From contig OX393564.1 in the NCBI GenBank assembly GCA_947652115.1, positions 9,246,016 through 9,310,015 of the forward strand: DNA of 64,000 nt, read 5' to 3'. The translations under genes were made by a program, and so were the position numbers. The DNA is from Blastomussa wellsi. Its lineage: Eukaryota; Cnidaria; Anthozoa; Scleractinia; Plerogyridae. Every line of letters begins with the position of its first letter. Position 1 is the first letter of the stretch. The notes under the pieces were generated by a model. That model saw only the letters and a program-made list of their open reading frames with translations, did not search any database and was not told the DNA's origin. This document shows positions 38,056-44,995 of the stretch, piece after piece.

Positions 38056-40023
38056 CTATTCAAAATGGCGGCGCCCATGAAGTGAAAAGTCGGCCAAAGT
38101 AGTAATGACTGTACAGGACACTCGCTTATATAGGCCAACAGAGAAAGAGGGGGATGGGGATATCATATAATGCCATGAAAAAGGGATACGTTTTCACGAC
38201 GGAATTCCTACGACCTCCCATTTGAAAAAATGGTTTCCCAACGGTGGATTACTCGTGTTAGACGATCTCATGACAGAGGTAAGCGATGATAAAGAGTTAC
38301 TAGAGCTGTTCGCCAAACATTCGCATCACAAAAATATCACTGTGATGTACCTGAGCCAGGATTTGTTTCCACCCGGAAAATACGCCAAGAGTATCTCGAG
38401 GAACGCGCATTACATCGTGGCCTTTAAGAATCCACGAAGTCAATTACCAATTAGACATGAGGAATTTGATAGGTAAGGTAAAGTGAGACTTTATTTAACG
38501 AGGGTAATGCTTCAAGCATTTCCCATCTGCTGGTCAGACATTATTACAGACTACCAAAAAGTGGCGGAACGACCGTTTGGATACATGGTTTTGGATTTAC
38601 ATCCGGCCAGCGACGACAGGAAACGCGTCTTTAGCCACCTCTTGACGCACGAAGGATACCCGCGTTGGTATCGAAGAATCAGAAAACAGAAGAGTTTTGA
38701 AGTATATCAATCAACGCTTCAATTCAGCCAGTTCATTTGAAGCACGCTGTCTTGGTTGAAGGTTCAAGAAACCATGGGTGATCGTTCACCAGATATTTTT
38801 GACACAGAGGAAGAAGATGGAAGTAATGAAGTAAATATAGAGGAGAAAGAGGAGCCTGAAGAGGAACAGGAGGAAGAGGAGGAGAATGGTACGCTTGCGA
38901 ATCCGCTTATGCATGACTCCGACTCCGCTCCGTCGATAGTGAAAACCATGCTTTTTTCCATTTTTGCCTTTTGCTAAGTGTTCAGTTAAGATGAGATGGC
39001 TTTTAAAGCAGAGGTTATGTCATTTTAAACAAGAAATTGTTTTACTGGTTTAAATAATCCATTACGACGCTTAGACTGTGTAATTATGCGTCTTATGCGT
39101 AGCAGCTTAGCTGCATGATTCCTTATTCAAGACCGTTTAGTCTCTTTTGTTTTTACTATTTACATATGATGTGTAATTGGAAATTCAATGCCATGATCAA
39201 TTCTCACTTTCATCTACATCCGCAGTTCATATATGAATTATTTCTTCACTGTTATGCTTTACGTCAGTGTATAGATAATTTAAAACTTAAACAAACTACT
39301 CAGCATAGTGAAAAACTGAACGAGCTGATACTCGGCACAGCTTTATAAGTTGTTGTTATTATACTGAATGCACCTTCGATCTGTGACGGACAATGATATG
39401 ACGGACTCTCTTTTGTAGCACAAGCTTAACTTACTTGCAAGTTGGTATGAAGTCACTAGGGTACGAGGAGCAGATACAGACACCGGCATACGACACAACG
39501 TCTTTGTTTGGTAAGTTCTGTTAATACTAAGGCGGCTTGGACAGAGATGGCGCTGGATAAGCCTAACGCTGCAAGTATGACAAATGTAACAACAATGGAA
39601 TAGAATTGTATCCGCAAGAACATCACAACATATAATGGAGTATACTAATGTACAACCACTATAGCTAGACATGTTTCGAAACGTATTCCTTTTAACAAAC
39701 GAGGGAAACGTCGACCTCGAAACATGTCTCTGGTCGGTACAGAGAGATGACGGCGGCCATTTAATCTGTTGTGCGACGACACGCCTGACAGTGTGAACGA
39801 ATATATCACGATCCTAACAAATATAAAATATCTCAGATCACATCGCTCCAAATTGTTCAAATCCATTCTGTTGTTTCTCTTTTTTATGACAGGTGAGATT
39901 GGAGGTAACATGGGTTTGTTCCTCGGTTGCAGTGTACTTACGATTTGCGAGTTTCTTGAATTCCTTATCGGCCTTATGGCAGCAAGACTGGGTAATCGTC
40001 AAGCTGAAGTTTCTCCAGCTTAG
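16021..40023 (+). CDS. DEG/ENaC/ASIC-family sodium channel, six exons
   Basis: Exons 16021-16935, 19600-19744, 22739-22801, 37074-37209, 39419-39510 and 39893-40023 total 1482 bases, 493 residues plus stop. Every junction is GT-AG and the phases match (0, 1, 1, 2, 1). An in-frame stop precedes the first ATG. The protein has a cytosolic N-terminus with the gating HG motif (LHGIRNVAS, His31-Gly32), a first membrane segment at about 43-65, the family signature FPAVTICPNN after it, a cysteine-rich extracellular domain (YGKC..GCIKEC..CGC, CW..SC, CGHCSIPC), the pre-membrane stretch YEEQIQTPAY, and a second membrane segment with GEIGGNMGLFLGCSVLTICE, where GCS is the G-x-S selectivity filter. Length and order fit the family. 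Ligand (proton, peptide or other) cannot be told. It appears intact despite introns full of transposons. Confidence 0.88.
16936..19599 (+). other. Intron 1 of the channel gene
   Basis: GTAAGT donor, TTCTAG acceptor, 2664 bp. No mobile element was recognised in it. Several ORFs of 60-110 codons lack any family signal. Confidence 0.8.
19600..19744 (+). CDS. DEG/ENaC channel exon 2
   Basis: Encodes FTNLQSPYGKCQ through IEGCIKECLAERAIKFCGCR, the conserved cysteine block of the extracellular domain. It ends in AATG|GTAAGT, phase 1. Confidence 0.9.
20532..21502 (+). mobile_element. 971-bp TIR transposon with a spliced ORF
   Basis: Left end CAGGAGAGGATAAAGGGTAA and right end (complement) CAGGAGAGAATAAAGGAAAA, continuing AGAGAGGTAAT: about 27 of 30 bases agree. 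Subterminal GGTAATCC copies occur inside both ends. AGTGAAT flanks both sides (20525-20531 and 21503-21509), a 7-bp target duplication. The superfamily is not identified: 7 bp fits neither hAT (8) nor PIF (3), and Dada-type elements make 6-7 bp. Confidence 0.75.
20660..21372 (+). CDS. Unknown acidic/basic protein of the 971-bp transposon, frameshifted
   Basis: Exon 1 (20660-20706) encodes MAEDVQICFVDENDY and ends at GTAGGT. Exon 2 starts at 20848 after ATATTAG, in matching phase, with an acidic run DEDSNDSSSEDSECSSEEEV. The most protein-like continuation, KRKKSKQSRKKGKVPKNAKL then LITEDEVQELCESVEEKREE and on to a stop at 21370-21372, is in a different frame, so one indel or a small unseen intron lies between about 20960 and 21000. 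An acidic patch followed by a basic patch and a helical domain suggests a nucleic-acid or chromatin-binding protein. No transposase motif is seen. It lies wholly within the TIR element. Confidence 0.45.
22233..22442. mobile_element. Palindromic Penelope-like element, copy 3 (reverse orientation)
   Basis: Here the tail comes first (GAGGG..AAGAAACT..GTCGGTGGGAAGTATAAC), followed by the two arms. The centre is decayed. Flanks TGATTCTAAATT (22221-22232) and TGATTCTGAATT (22443-22454) are a 12-bp target duplication with one change. Confidence 0.65.
22500..22617 (+). other. Possible LINE 3' end with ATG microsatellite
   Basis: CCTGGTGGTTTGTTGGAGGT, CTCCTCGCC, then AATAAATGATGATGATG. The short microsatellite end and similarity to 3481-3560 suggest the 3' UTR of a CR1/L2-type LINE. 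Low confidence. Confidence 0.3.
22739..22801 (+). CDS. DEG/ENaC channel exon 3
   Basis: 63 bases between TTTTAG and GTATGA. Joined in phase 1 it encodes SSHENVCWLKHFSCLSANAS with two more extracellular cysteines. Confidence 0.85.
24630..24779. mobile_element. Short TIR MITE
   Basis: GGACTACATGCTGTCCAATTT at the left is mirrored by AAATTGGGCAAGCATGTAGTCC at the right. The inner part also pairs through CCAATTG. About 150 bp, non-coding. Confidence 0.65.
25373..25438 (+). repeat. tRNA-derived SINE head or tRNA pseudogene
   Basis: TTTGGTAGAGCATTG matches a Pol III A box and GGGTTCGAATCCCG a perfect B box with a 5-bp T stem (ACGGG/CCCGT). An anticodon-like stem TGCGC/GCGTA encloses CGGTATC, lacking the usual T33. 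The 5' acceptor strand is degenerate, so a working tRNA is unlikely. A T-rich stretch follows. Confidence 0.55.
25450..27170 (-). mobile_element. L1/Tx1-like LINE, 5'-truncated 3' portion
   Basis: Minus-strand ORFs 27158-26169 (329 codons) and 26103-25819 cover the region after the reverse transcriptase domain. LLYSFVWKGKDKIKRTALIN and PIEKGGLNMPDIELMISTKR are the usual post-RT motif of Tx1-clade LINEs. The plus-strand copy at 46050-46160 has the closely similar LIYGFI.KGNDKIKRT. A frame break near 26165 separates the two ORFs. The 3' UTR (25450-25810) is A/T-rich with GTATT repeats. No RT or endonuclease is present, as expected for 5' truncation. Confidence 0.75.
27425..27600 (+). pseudogene. 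THAP-domain-like exon fragment, left arm
   Basis: FCVPECQQKGVKSFTTEKVV then FFSF and P (after a frame change) resembles the start of a THAP zinc finger (C-x3-C, then FFxFP). THAP domains occur in P-element-type transposases and host proteins. The rest of the C2CH motif is not clear. A diverged inverted copy lies at 36245-36345. Confidence 0.35.
28070..28411 (+). pseudogene. CR1 LINE N-terminal PHD-finger region
   Basis: CAVCLKTVARNHRALSCDHC followed by DSWCHIKCG and FSWICPPC gives the C4HC3 spacing of a PHD finger, as in cnidarian and other CR1-type elements, where it precedes the endonuclease. Reading then continues to SIAHVNINSI and a TGA at 28409-28411, where the endonuclease should begin. 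Confidence 0.7.
28661..28665. repeat. Gypsy target-site duplication, left
   Basis: ATAAC immediately before the 5' LTR, repeated at 33303-33307. The CR1 endonuclease reading is continuous when one copy and the element are removed. Confidence 0.9.
28666..28808 (+). repeat. Gypsy 5' LTR (143 bp)
   Basis: Starts TGTAGTAACATGAAG and ends GGACCCAACA. It differs from the 3' LTR only at CTCAGGGTTG versus CTCAGAGTTG. TATAAA lies at about 28741-28746 and ATTAAA at about 28755. Confidence 0.95.
28808..28822 (+). promoter_or_regulatory. Gypsy primer-binding site (tRNA-Leu type)
   Basis: TGGTGTCAGAAG complements the 3' end of eukaryotic tRNA-Leu including CCA (CTTCTGACACCA). It begins directly after the LTR terminal CA. 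Confidence 0.7.
28938..33084 (+). pseudogene. Gypsy gag-pol polyprotein, three breaks
   Basis: The ATG is at 28938. Gag runs to about 29640, with a zinc knuckle CSKCNKMGHFPIIC at 29724-29765 preceded by a second Cys/His cluster. Protease active site IDTGAQ is at about 29967. RT: VVVPKADGRVRICVDLTRLN, later the RMDD catalytic box at 30835-30846 (usually preceded by another residue than Arg). RNase H begins around SSDASSFGLGAVL (31275). Integrase has GVDFF, SDNGPQFD and SNGEVERAV, the complete DDE set, and a C-terminal tail to 33084. Breaks: a one-base insertion in a T run at about 30755, and TAA at 31366-31368 and 32014-32016. With near-identical LTRs these must be recent, or sequencing errors, or the copy was mobilised in trans. 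Confidence 0.9.
33160..33302 (+). repeat. Gypsy 3' LTR (143 bp)
   Basis: 142 of 143 bases identical to the 5' LTR. Followed by the ATAAC duplication and CR1 sequence. Confidence 0.95.
33303..33715 (+). pseudogene. CR1 LINE endonuclease, C-terminal part
   Basis: NNNSRFIVLACYRSPTI, then NELLIIGDLNFNML (the GDxN motif of APE endonucleases), SLIDLILTSNPE and GLSDHDLIYTI (catalytic SDHD). The missing N-terminal part is at 28420-28660, left of the Gypsy element. Confidence 0.75.
33940..35624 (+). pseudogene. CR1 LINE reverse transcriptase and C-terminus
   Basis: LNPKKTTGPDKISPRVL, KRSNVSPLYKKDSPTDKVNY, AIAVDLSKAFDSISHSLLIS, GVPQGSILGPLLFNLFINDL, and after the 172-bp insertion LRLYADDTTLH with the catalytic YADD. 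Then NYLSINESKTKVL and, after further frame changes, SRFMHRSYQSVTTRLWNNLP, the CR1 tail. An in-frame stop occurs at 35174-35176 within the PHLEY region. Confidence 0.8.
34585..34756. mobile_element. 172-bp hAT-like non-autonomous insertion
   Basis: It splits the CR1 reverse transcriptase between the INDLTY and LRLYADD coding segments. An 8-bp duplication CACTTACT flanks it (34577-34584 and 34757-34764). Ends GTTATGATTCCGC and, complemented, GTTATTATGTCACGC are imperfect inverted repeats. The 8-bp target duplication points to hAT-type movement. Confidence 0.65.
35841..35857 (+). repeat. (CTA)n tail of the CR1-like LINE
   Basis: ATTACTACTACTACTAG follows AATGTGGATAAATAA. It replaces a poly(A) tail, as is common for CR1-group LINEs. 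Confidence 0.65.
36245..36480 (-). repeat. Inverted copy of the 27260-27500 segment (right arm)
   Basis: The plus strand here (GCGAAACAAAACGAACCAAATC...GACTTTCTGGTCAA...CCCGGGCGACAACCGAGTG) is the complement-strand text of 27480-27310. The THAP-like start is recognisable on the minus strand. A further matching piece GGAGCTCCGCTTTTA occurs at 36990-37004 and, inverted, at 27216-27231. Confidence 0.55.
36500..37073. other. End of intron 3, no further features
   Basis: Contains GGAGCTCCGCTTTTA at about 36990 and the TTTTTTGCAG acceptor of exon 4. Nothing else is supported. Confidence 0.4.
37074..37209 (+). CDS. DEG/ENaC channel exon 4
   Basis: Encodes YGECGHCSIPCSLVKYRAEV followed by SYSTFPDRLSSEFF, the conserved C-x2-C-x3-C...Y block late in the extracellular domain. 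Acceptor TTTGCAG, donor CAAAG|GTATAC, phase 2. Confidence 0.9.
37490..37780 (+). mobile_element. Non-LTR retrotransposon C-terminal fragment
   Basis: TNAKAVLLYGSESWRVTAAS then TKQVQTFMNKCPRSILRVY, an in-frame TGA, and PEVITNNDLLTRTDQEPI match the post-RT 'LYGSE.W....K....F...CLR.IL.I.WP..I.N..L' region of several LINE clades. Only this fragment is present; it ends at the palindrome that begins at 37811. Confidence 0.6.
37811..38056. mobile_element. Palindromic Penelope-like element, copy 4 (best preserved)
   Basis: 246 bp: left arm, near-perfect complementary right arm, and the tail ending AACTTACCCCCTC. TATTCAAAATGGC occurs at 37798-37810 and 38057-38069, a 13-bp target duplication. The right arm carries the ribozyme-like core CCGACGAAGAGCTAACGCTC then GAAACGTC (37909-37936). 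Confidence 0.75.
38171..38740 (+). pseudogene. Second A32-type ATPase, Walker B half, interrupted
   Basis: Open from 38171: RFHDGIPTTSHLKKWFPNGG, then LLVLDDLMTEVSDDKELLEL (Walker B LLVLDD), HHKNITVMYLSQDLFPPGKY and NAHYIVAFKNPR. About 50 bases of extra sequence with a stop (38474-38476) then intervene before VMLQAFPICWSDIITDYQKV and RPFGYMVLDLHPASDDRKRV. The Walker A half is absent. It differs clearly from the ATPase at 5824, so it comes from another Polinton/adintovirus-like lineage. A nonfunctional relic in intron 4. Confidence 0.65.
38774..38977 (+). CDS. Acidic hypothetical ORF next to the ATPase relic
   Basis: From an ATG at 38774 the product is dominated by Glu/Asp (DTEEEDGSNEVNIEEKEEPE and EEEQEEEEEN). 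It lies 34 bp after the ATPase stop on the same strand and may be the start of the next gene of that virus-like element. No domain is recognised. Confidence 0.3.
   Translation: MGDRSPDIFDTEEEDGSNEVNIEEKEEPEEEQEEEEENGTLANPLMHDSDSAPSIVKTMLFSIFAFC
39419..39510 (+). CDS. DEG/ENaC channel exon 5
   Basis: Acceptor TTTTGTAG, donor TTTG|GTAAGT. Encodes LTYLQVGMKSLGYEEQIQTP then AYDTTSLF, the conserved stretch leading to the second membrane segment. Confidence 0.9.
39511..39892 (+). other. Intron 5 of the channel gene
   Basis: 382 bp, GTAAGT to TGACAG. A shadow reading frame runs through it into exon 6 but lacks family similarity upstream of GEIGG. Confidence 0.8.
39893..40023 (+). CDS. DEG/ENaC channel exon 6 (second membrane segment)
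   Basis: GEIGGNMGLFLGCSVLTICE, then FLEFLIGLMAARLGNRQ and a TAG at 40021-40023. It contains the G-x-S selectivity filter and ends in a short cytosolic tail. Confidence 0.92.
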
Positions 40024-40540
40024 ATAAATTTTAATTTTAATTTTGCACTCTTTTCACAGCTCAGTCACTGTTTCCACAATTGAGCGAGATCATTCTCAAC
40101 AAGCGCGTGAACTCATCTTACCTTGACTTCTTATGCAGATCTCTCGTGGGCTTTATAATTTAATGTTATATTTGTGAATTGGCATTAATAACTAACTTTT
40201 ATGCTGTATCGGATACCAATTGGTCAAGACCCTCTACAGGATTAAAAATTATACTCAAAACCTTTCAGTTTCGGCCAAAACAGCTTATATTTGATTTGAG
40301 TTCGCTTGTTAGCTCTTGTTGGCATGCGTGCTTAAATTGTTCATTTAAAAGATATAGCCGACGCAAGTTTCACCAATCTTTGGCAAACTGAAGCCAAAAC
40401 GTACAACAAATGGGTTGTTTTGTAGTAAATCTGTATGCTGTCATTGTATGTAATTAACTACACTATTGTTCGTTCCCCAAGTATATTATTGCAATTTATT
40501 ATATATATAGCGACAATTTTAGGTAATAAACCTTGCAGAT
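40024..40540 (+). other. Probable 3' UTR and downstream DNA of the channel gene
   Basis: No repeats are recognised. An AATAAA lies near 40524 (GGTAATAAACC), a candidate poly(A) signal. Confidence 0.4.
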
Positions 40541-40640
40541 AGAATTCTATATCTGCTATATTTTCACATGTGAGAAAAGCGATACGTCCAATCAGCTTCG
40601 CGTATAGCTTTCTTCACATGTGAAAAATATAACCAATCAG
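40541..40640. repeat. Palindrome-rich repeat
   Basis: GCAGATAGAATTCTATATCTGC is nearly self-complementary. It is followed by TTTTCACATGTGAGAAAAG and a mirrored CTTTCTTCACATGTGAAAAA. Probably the end of a short inverted-repeat transposon. Confidence 0.45.
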
Positions 40641-40659
40641 CTTCAAGAGTAGAACGACC

Positions 40660-41400
40660 TAACCAATCAGAGCGCGGGAATTCAAATGGTTTCCAACGAG
40701 GTTGTGAAAACAACACGCTGCAAGTTTGCAAGCTCTCGAATACAGTTTATGTTTTGGCTACAAATTTTGTACTTTTGAGAACTTTATGGAAAGGAAAGCC
40801 ATCAGAAACACGCCAAGCAAAACCTTGAGAACACAGTTATGATATGGAAATGCTAAAATCATTCTCCAGGCGGAGCGAAGACAAACTAAATGTCGATAAG
40901 GGAAAGCCAAGAAATGAAAGACTTTCATTGTAGCTTTGATACAACGCAGCCGTGGACGTTCTAAGAAAATTCAAGCACTCTTGGGAACACCAGGGTAAAG
41001 TAAATATTTCACTTTTGAATATGGATTTACGTCGTAATTATTGTTTAATGAACCGACTCCTTGTGTTATCACAAGTTTTGTTAAAAAATTCGCCAGTTGA
41101 TTTGCGTGCAGTAGTTGATTCACTTATGGCGACGTTTCTCGATGCGATAGCAAAAGCTTTTCTTTTAAAAAGTATGAACACAGTGTGTTTTATACCGCTG
41201 TTTAAATAAAGTTCTTGTTTACGATAGCTTGTCGTCGCCGTAATTTTTCTTTTCTTTTAAAAGAGATCTCGCTTGGAAAGCCATCAGAATGCATTTGCAG
41301 CTTTGTTTTCCTCGCGCTGCGTTTAACTCTTTAATTATAGACTGGAAAAATCGCTTTAAGTTTACAATGGTTGAGTACTCGTTATATATAATAAACAAAT
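40660..41400. other. Unassigned stretch
   Basis: No supported gene. A GT-like donor after GAACACCAG at about 40992 is not backed by a coding signal. Confidence 0.35.
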
Positions 41401-41407
41401 TACAGCA

Positions 41408-41540
41408 TAGAAAGTGCTTTGTACGGATTATTATTCACTCGTCGCAAAACTTTGGAAAACTCACTCGTTCGCTGCGCTCACTCGTTCGTTTTCCAAAGTT
41501 TTGCAACTCGTGAATAAAAATCCGTACGTCGCACTTTCTA
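41408..41540. mobile_element. Palindromic MITE
   Basis: TAGAAAGTGCTTTGTACGGA, ATTATTCACTCG.CGCAAAACTT and TGGAAAAC are mirrored by GTTTTCCAAAGTTTTGCAA, CTCGTGAATAA, TCCGTACGTCGCACTTTCTA. Arms are about 60 bp. No coding. Confidence 0.7.
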
Positions 41541-42640
41541 TGAAGTAATCTATATTTATCTTTTGTTTGAACACACGTCATTTTCGAAATCAGTGTTTTT
41601 CGATGTAAGTGCACAGTGGATAACTCCTTTGCGACTAGCTTGTACTAAAATGCCCGATTAGTTCACTCGTACATAATTGTTTCTTGAATAGAATCTCTTT
41701 ATATACAAGCAAAAGCAATTTTTCTAGCTTAGTCGATAATAAGCAATGACTGTAATATCTAGTTATAGCAATTAATTAATTAATTAATTAATTGGTAAAT
41801 GAATAGTTGATAAAGAAGCCTTTACAATTCTGTAATAATTCCTTTTAGGGATGCAAAACTTGCTATTGTTGTTGCTTTTGTTTTTGTCGCTGTTCTTGTT
41901 ATTTAGCTTGTCAGTAATACGGGTACGCATCAGGAGTCAAATGTTGCATGACTTGTACAAGTGTGTAATAAATTCATAGTAAAGTGTTAAAGGCAACTGA
42001 CAACAGATTAGTTTTGGAAGACGTGAGTTCCTGCAGGAACGTATTCGTTAAGTCAAATTTACATGTTAACACTTGGCATGGATAATATAGAATGCCATTG
42101 AAGACAATAAGTCAAGTTTATTAAAAAGTGCGGCAGTAGAAGAGTTCAAACACGGCTGATAAATCTACTTACCAGGTTTCTATTTAAAATTGCACATAGG
42201 TAAATGAGGCAGTGACATTTTTATGGCAGGAACTTCGTAATTCTGGCAGACAAATGCTGAGGCATATTCCAGATTTGTTTGCAAGTGTGCAAAATAGAAC
42301 CGCAATGCGTACATGTGTTGTCCTAGGTAACTGAGTGATTCAGAGATTATTATAGTTAATGGTAAATAAGGATTTTCGCAGAATAGAGTGACATGTGTCA
42401 AAGCAGAGGTATGAGGTACATGTGTAGCTCCAACATAACAGTGTGCGCTGATGTGCGTCAACAGGACAACAAAGAAAAAAAGGTAAAAGTAAAAAGAGTT
42501 AAGGTGATGTGGAGAAAGACACGTACCCCTTCATTACATTGACCACTGTACACATTGCAAAGAAGTTTGCACGTGCAAATGAACAACGCGAAAGACATTT
42601 TGAAAAATTCGAGTAGAGGTATGTGCTGCTTCGTGTGCGA
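41541..42640. other. Intergenic stretch
   Basis: Contains a (TTAA)n microsatellite at about 41770-41792. No gene is supported. Confidence 0.4.
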
Positions 42641-42644
42641 TATA

Positions 42645-42664
42645 GGCCCCCCCCCCCCCCCCCA
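42645..42664. repeat. Poly(C) tract
   Basis: An uninterrupted C run just before ATGTTTC. Similar C/G runs occur at 54378-54393, 59396-59412 and 60638-60649. Confidence 0.8.
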
Positions 42665-42823
42665 TGTTTCAAAACGCTCCGCCTTCTCTGAGTTGAAATA
42701 CAAAACAGTTGCTATACATAAAACTAATAGCTTTCTCCAACTTAAGAGACTGGGTCGGGCATGATTAGGGTATAGACGTGTGTTTGTCAGCTCCGCTAAA
42801 CGTTTGTATATGGAGGCCTTTGC

Positions 42824-43526
42824 ATGGCACAAAAAGGAGAAAAGTTTAAACGAAAAACCCACGTAGAGAGAACCGGGTCGGTTTGGAGAAACATATCCTC
42901 ATCTTCGGAAGAATCTCTTTCACCGCTGGAGAAGAGAGTTAGAGTCGAGTCACACATGGCCGATGCGGAGCAATGGAGCGAAGTGGACGAAATGGTCGCT
43001 GCCTTGGAGTTGGCTAATTCTGTAATGCCATAGCTAGGCCTCGTTCTGCAGAAGTTAGAAACTAGATAATCTGGACGAATTTGTCAAAGTTGTTGACGGT
43101 AAAGTAAACAAGTTACAAGATAAAGCTGAGCAGTTTGAGAGATTTATTAAAGACGCCACAACACAATTAAAGGTGTGGGATGAAGGAATGTCGTTCGCGA
43201 ACTCAGAGACTGAAAAGCTAAAAAAGAAAGTAAAACTCGTGGATCAAGCTATCCAAGAGAACACAGTTAGTACGGAAAACAAATTTAAAGGAAAGATCGA
43301 GGCGTTAAGAAACGAGAAGCTGTATATGGAGGTGTATCAACGACGGGGAAACCTTCGCTTCTACGGGACCGCAGAATCATCCAACACTCAAGACGAGAAC
43401 GTCAAGGAGGTGTTAGTTGATTTTATGCAGAATGAACTTGAGATTACTGTAGCAGATTCATTTGAGTTTCATAGAGTTCACCAAATTGGTACACTAGACA
43501 TGCAGATTGTCTCGTTAGCTCTATGA
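42824..43526 (+). pseudogene. LINE ORF1 (coiled coil plus RRM start)
   Basis: MAQKGEKFKRKTHVERTGSV leads to a stop at 43031. In another frame NLDNLDEFVKVVDGKVNKLQ and the ORF at 43173 form a long charged coiled coil (ETEKLKKKVKLVDQAIQENT), then YMEVYQRRGNLRFYGTAESS, the start of the RNA-binding RRM-like region of L1-type ORF1. It then stops early at 43524-43526. Confidence 0.6.
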
Positions 43527-43696
43527 CTAATCGTTGCGATCTCACTCTTTGCAACCACTCGCCCATTTTCATATTTGTCCTCCATAAGTCACAAAACTTA
43601 ACTTAAATTTAGGAATCCTATCTTTGACTGTCCGAGGAATAAGATCTTTCGATAAACGAAAAGCACTTTTTCACTGGTGCATGAAGCACACCATAA

Positions 43697-44284
43697 GTGG
43701 AGAGCATTTGGAAATCCCAGTGTAGAGGAGATTTGTTTTTTTGTCATGGCTACGAACACAGCAGAGGTGTCTTAACGCTAGTCAAAGAAGGGCTTGATTG
43801 TGAGTTAGAGGTATGTCAACAAGATGAATTGGGTCGGTATATAATTCTAAAAGGTCTCGTTCAAGGTCATTCTTTTGAATTCTTGAATATCTATGCACCA
43901 AATAAGACTAATGAACAATGCATCTTTCATGATGAAATTCAGAATGAAATTCATAAATTGGAAATTGATTCAGACCGTAAAATAATAATAGGTGGTGATT
44001 TTAACGCTATCCGTGACCCAGAATTGGATCGATCGGGAGGATCACCAAGATTAAAAGAATCAACCAAAAGGATAGAAAATCTATGATCACCTCTTGATTT
44101 GATAGATATTTGGAGAATCAGAAATCCAAGTACAAAACGTTTCTCTTGGAGACAAAAATCTCCACCGATTCAACGCCGGTTAGATAACTGGTTGATATCA
44201 AATAGTATACAGGAAGAAGTAGAAACGGTAGACATTATACCTGCCATTAGAACTGACCACTCTGCCATTACGTTATACATCAGT
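43697..44284 (+). pseudogene. LINE APE-type endonuclease
   Basis: GDLFFCHGYEHSRGVLTLVK, FLNIYAPNKTNEQ, KIIIGGDFNAIRDPELDRSG (catalytic GDFN), then after a TGA at 44084-44086 LIDIWRIRNPSTKRFSWRQK and IRTDHSAITLYI (catalytic DH). The N-terminal segment with the catalytic Glu is missing or scrambled. Confidence 0.7.
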
Positions 44285-44995
44285 GGTATAGAAACTTCGG
44301 CTTATGGACCTTTATTTTGGAAATTCAATACAACTCTATTAGAAGATGAAGATTATGTGGGTTTGATAAGTAACAATTTTGGTGAGTGGGTAGAGGAAAG
44401 TAGGGAAATTGAGGACCCGAGGGTTATTTCGGACTTCCTAAAGTATAAAATACGTTACGAGACGATTGCCTATAGCAAGAAGAAAGCTAAAGAGAGAAGG
44501 TCGGAGTTGGCTAACCTGGAAAGAAGACTTAAAAAATGCCAGCTGAAATGTGACCATGACTCAAGCACTGAAAATCTTTGCGATTTAGAAATTCTTAAAA
44601 CAGAATATGAACGCCATTATATAATCCAAGGAGCAATAATTAGATATCGGATGAATTGGTATGAACATGGTGAAAAAAATAACAAATACTTAAATTTAAA
44701 TTTTGAAAATGCTAAAAAGACCTGCATACGGAAAGTACTTCTAGATAATGATTCCCACACATCAGATCCAAAAGGAATTAATGAAAGAGATTCATAACTT
44801 TTACGCAAAACTTTACGATAAAGATTCGCATAATTTAGGTGAGGCTTCCATCGCTATTTATCTTAAAGAAGTCGACACTAAGAAATTGTCTGATGAACAA
44901 AAAGAGATTCTGGATAAACAGCTTACCAGATCCGAATTTTACGAGGCATTGAAGACTTTTCAGAACAACAAAACACTGGGAATGATGGCCTAACC

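Larger units (their letters stand above)
37210..39418 (+). other. Intron 4 of the channel gene
   Basis: 2209 bp containing a LINE fragment, a Penelope-like palindrome, and a second A32-type ATPase remnant with a neighbouring acidic ORF. Confidence 0.8.

Noticed and set aside
38764..38961. Minus-strand Ser-rich ORF
   Set aside because: Antisense shadow of the acidic Glu-rich ORF on the plus strand.
39769..40023. Single-exon 84-codon gene containing the channel's last membrane segment
   Set aside because: The part before 39893 is intron 5: a TGACAG acceptor and phase-1 joining to exon 5 give the expected DEG/ENaC sequence.
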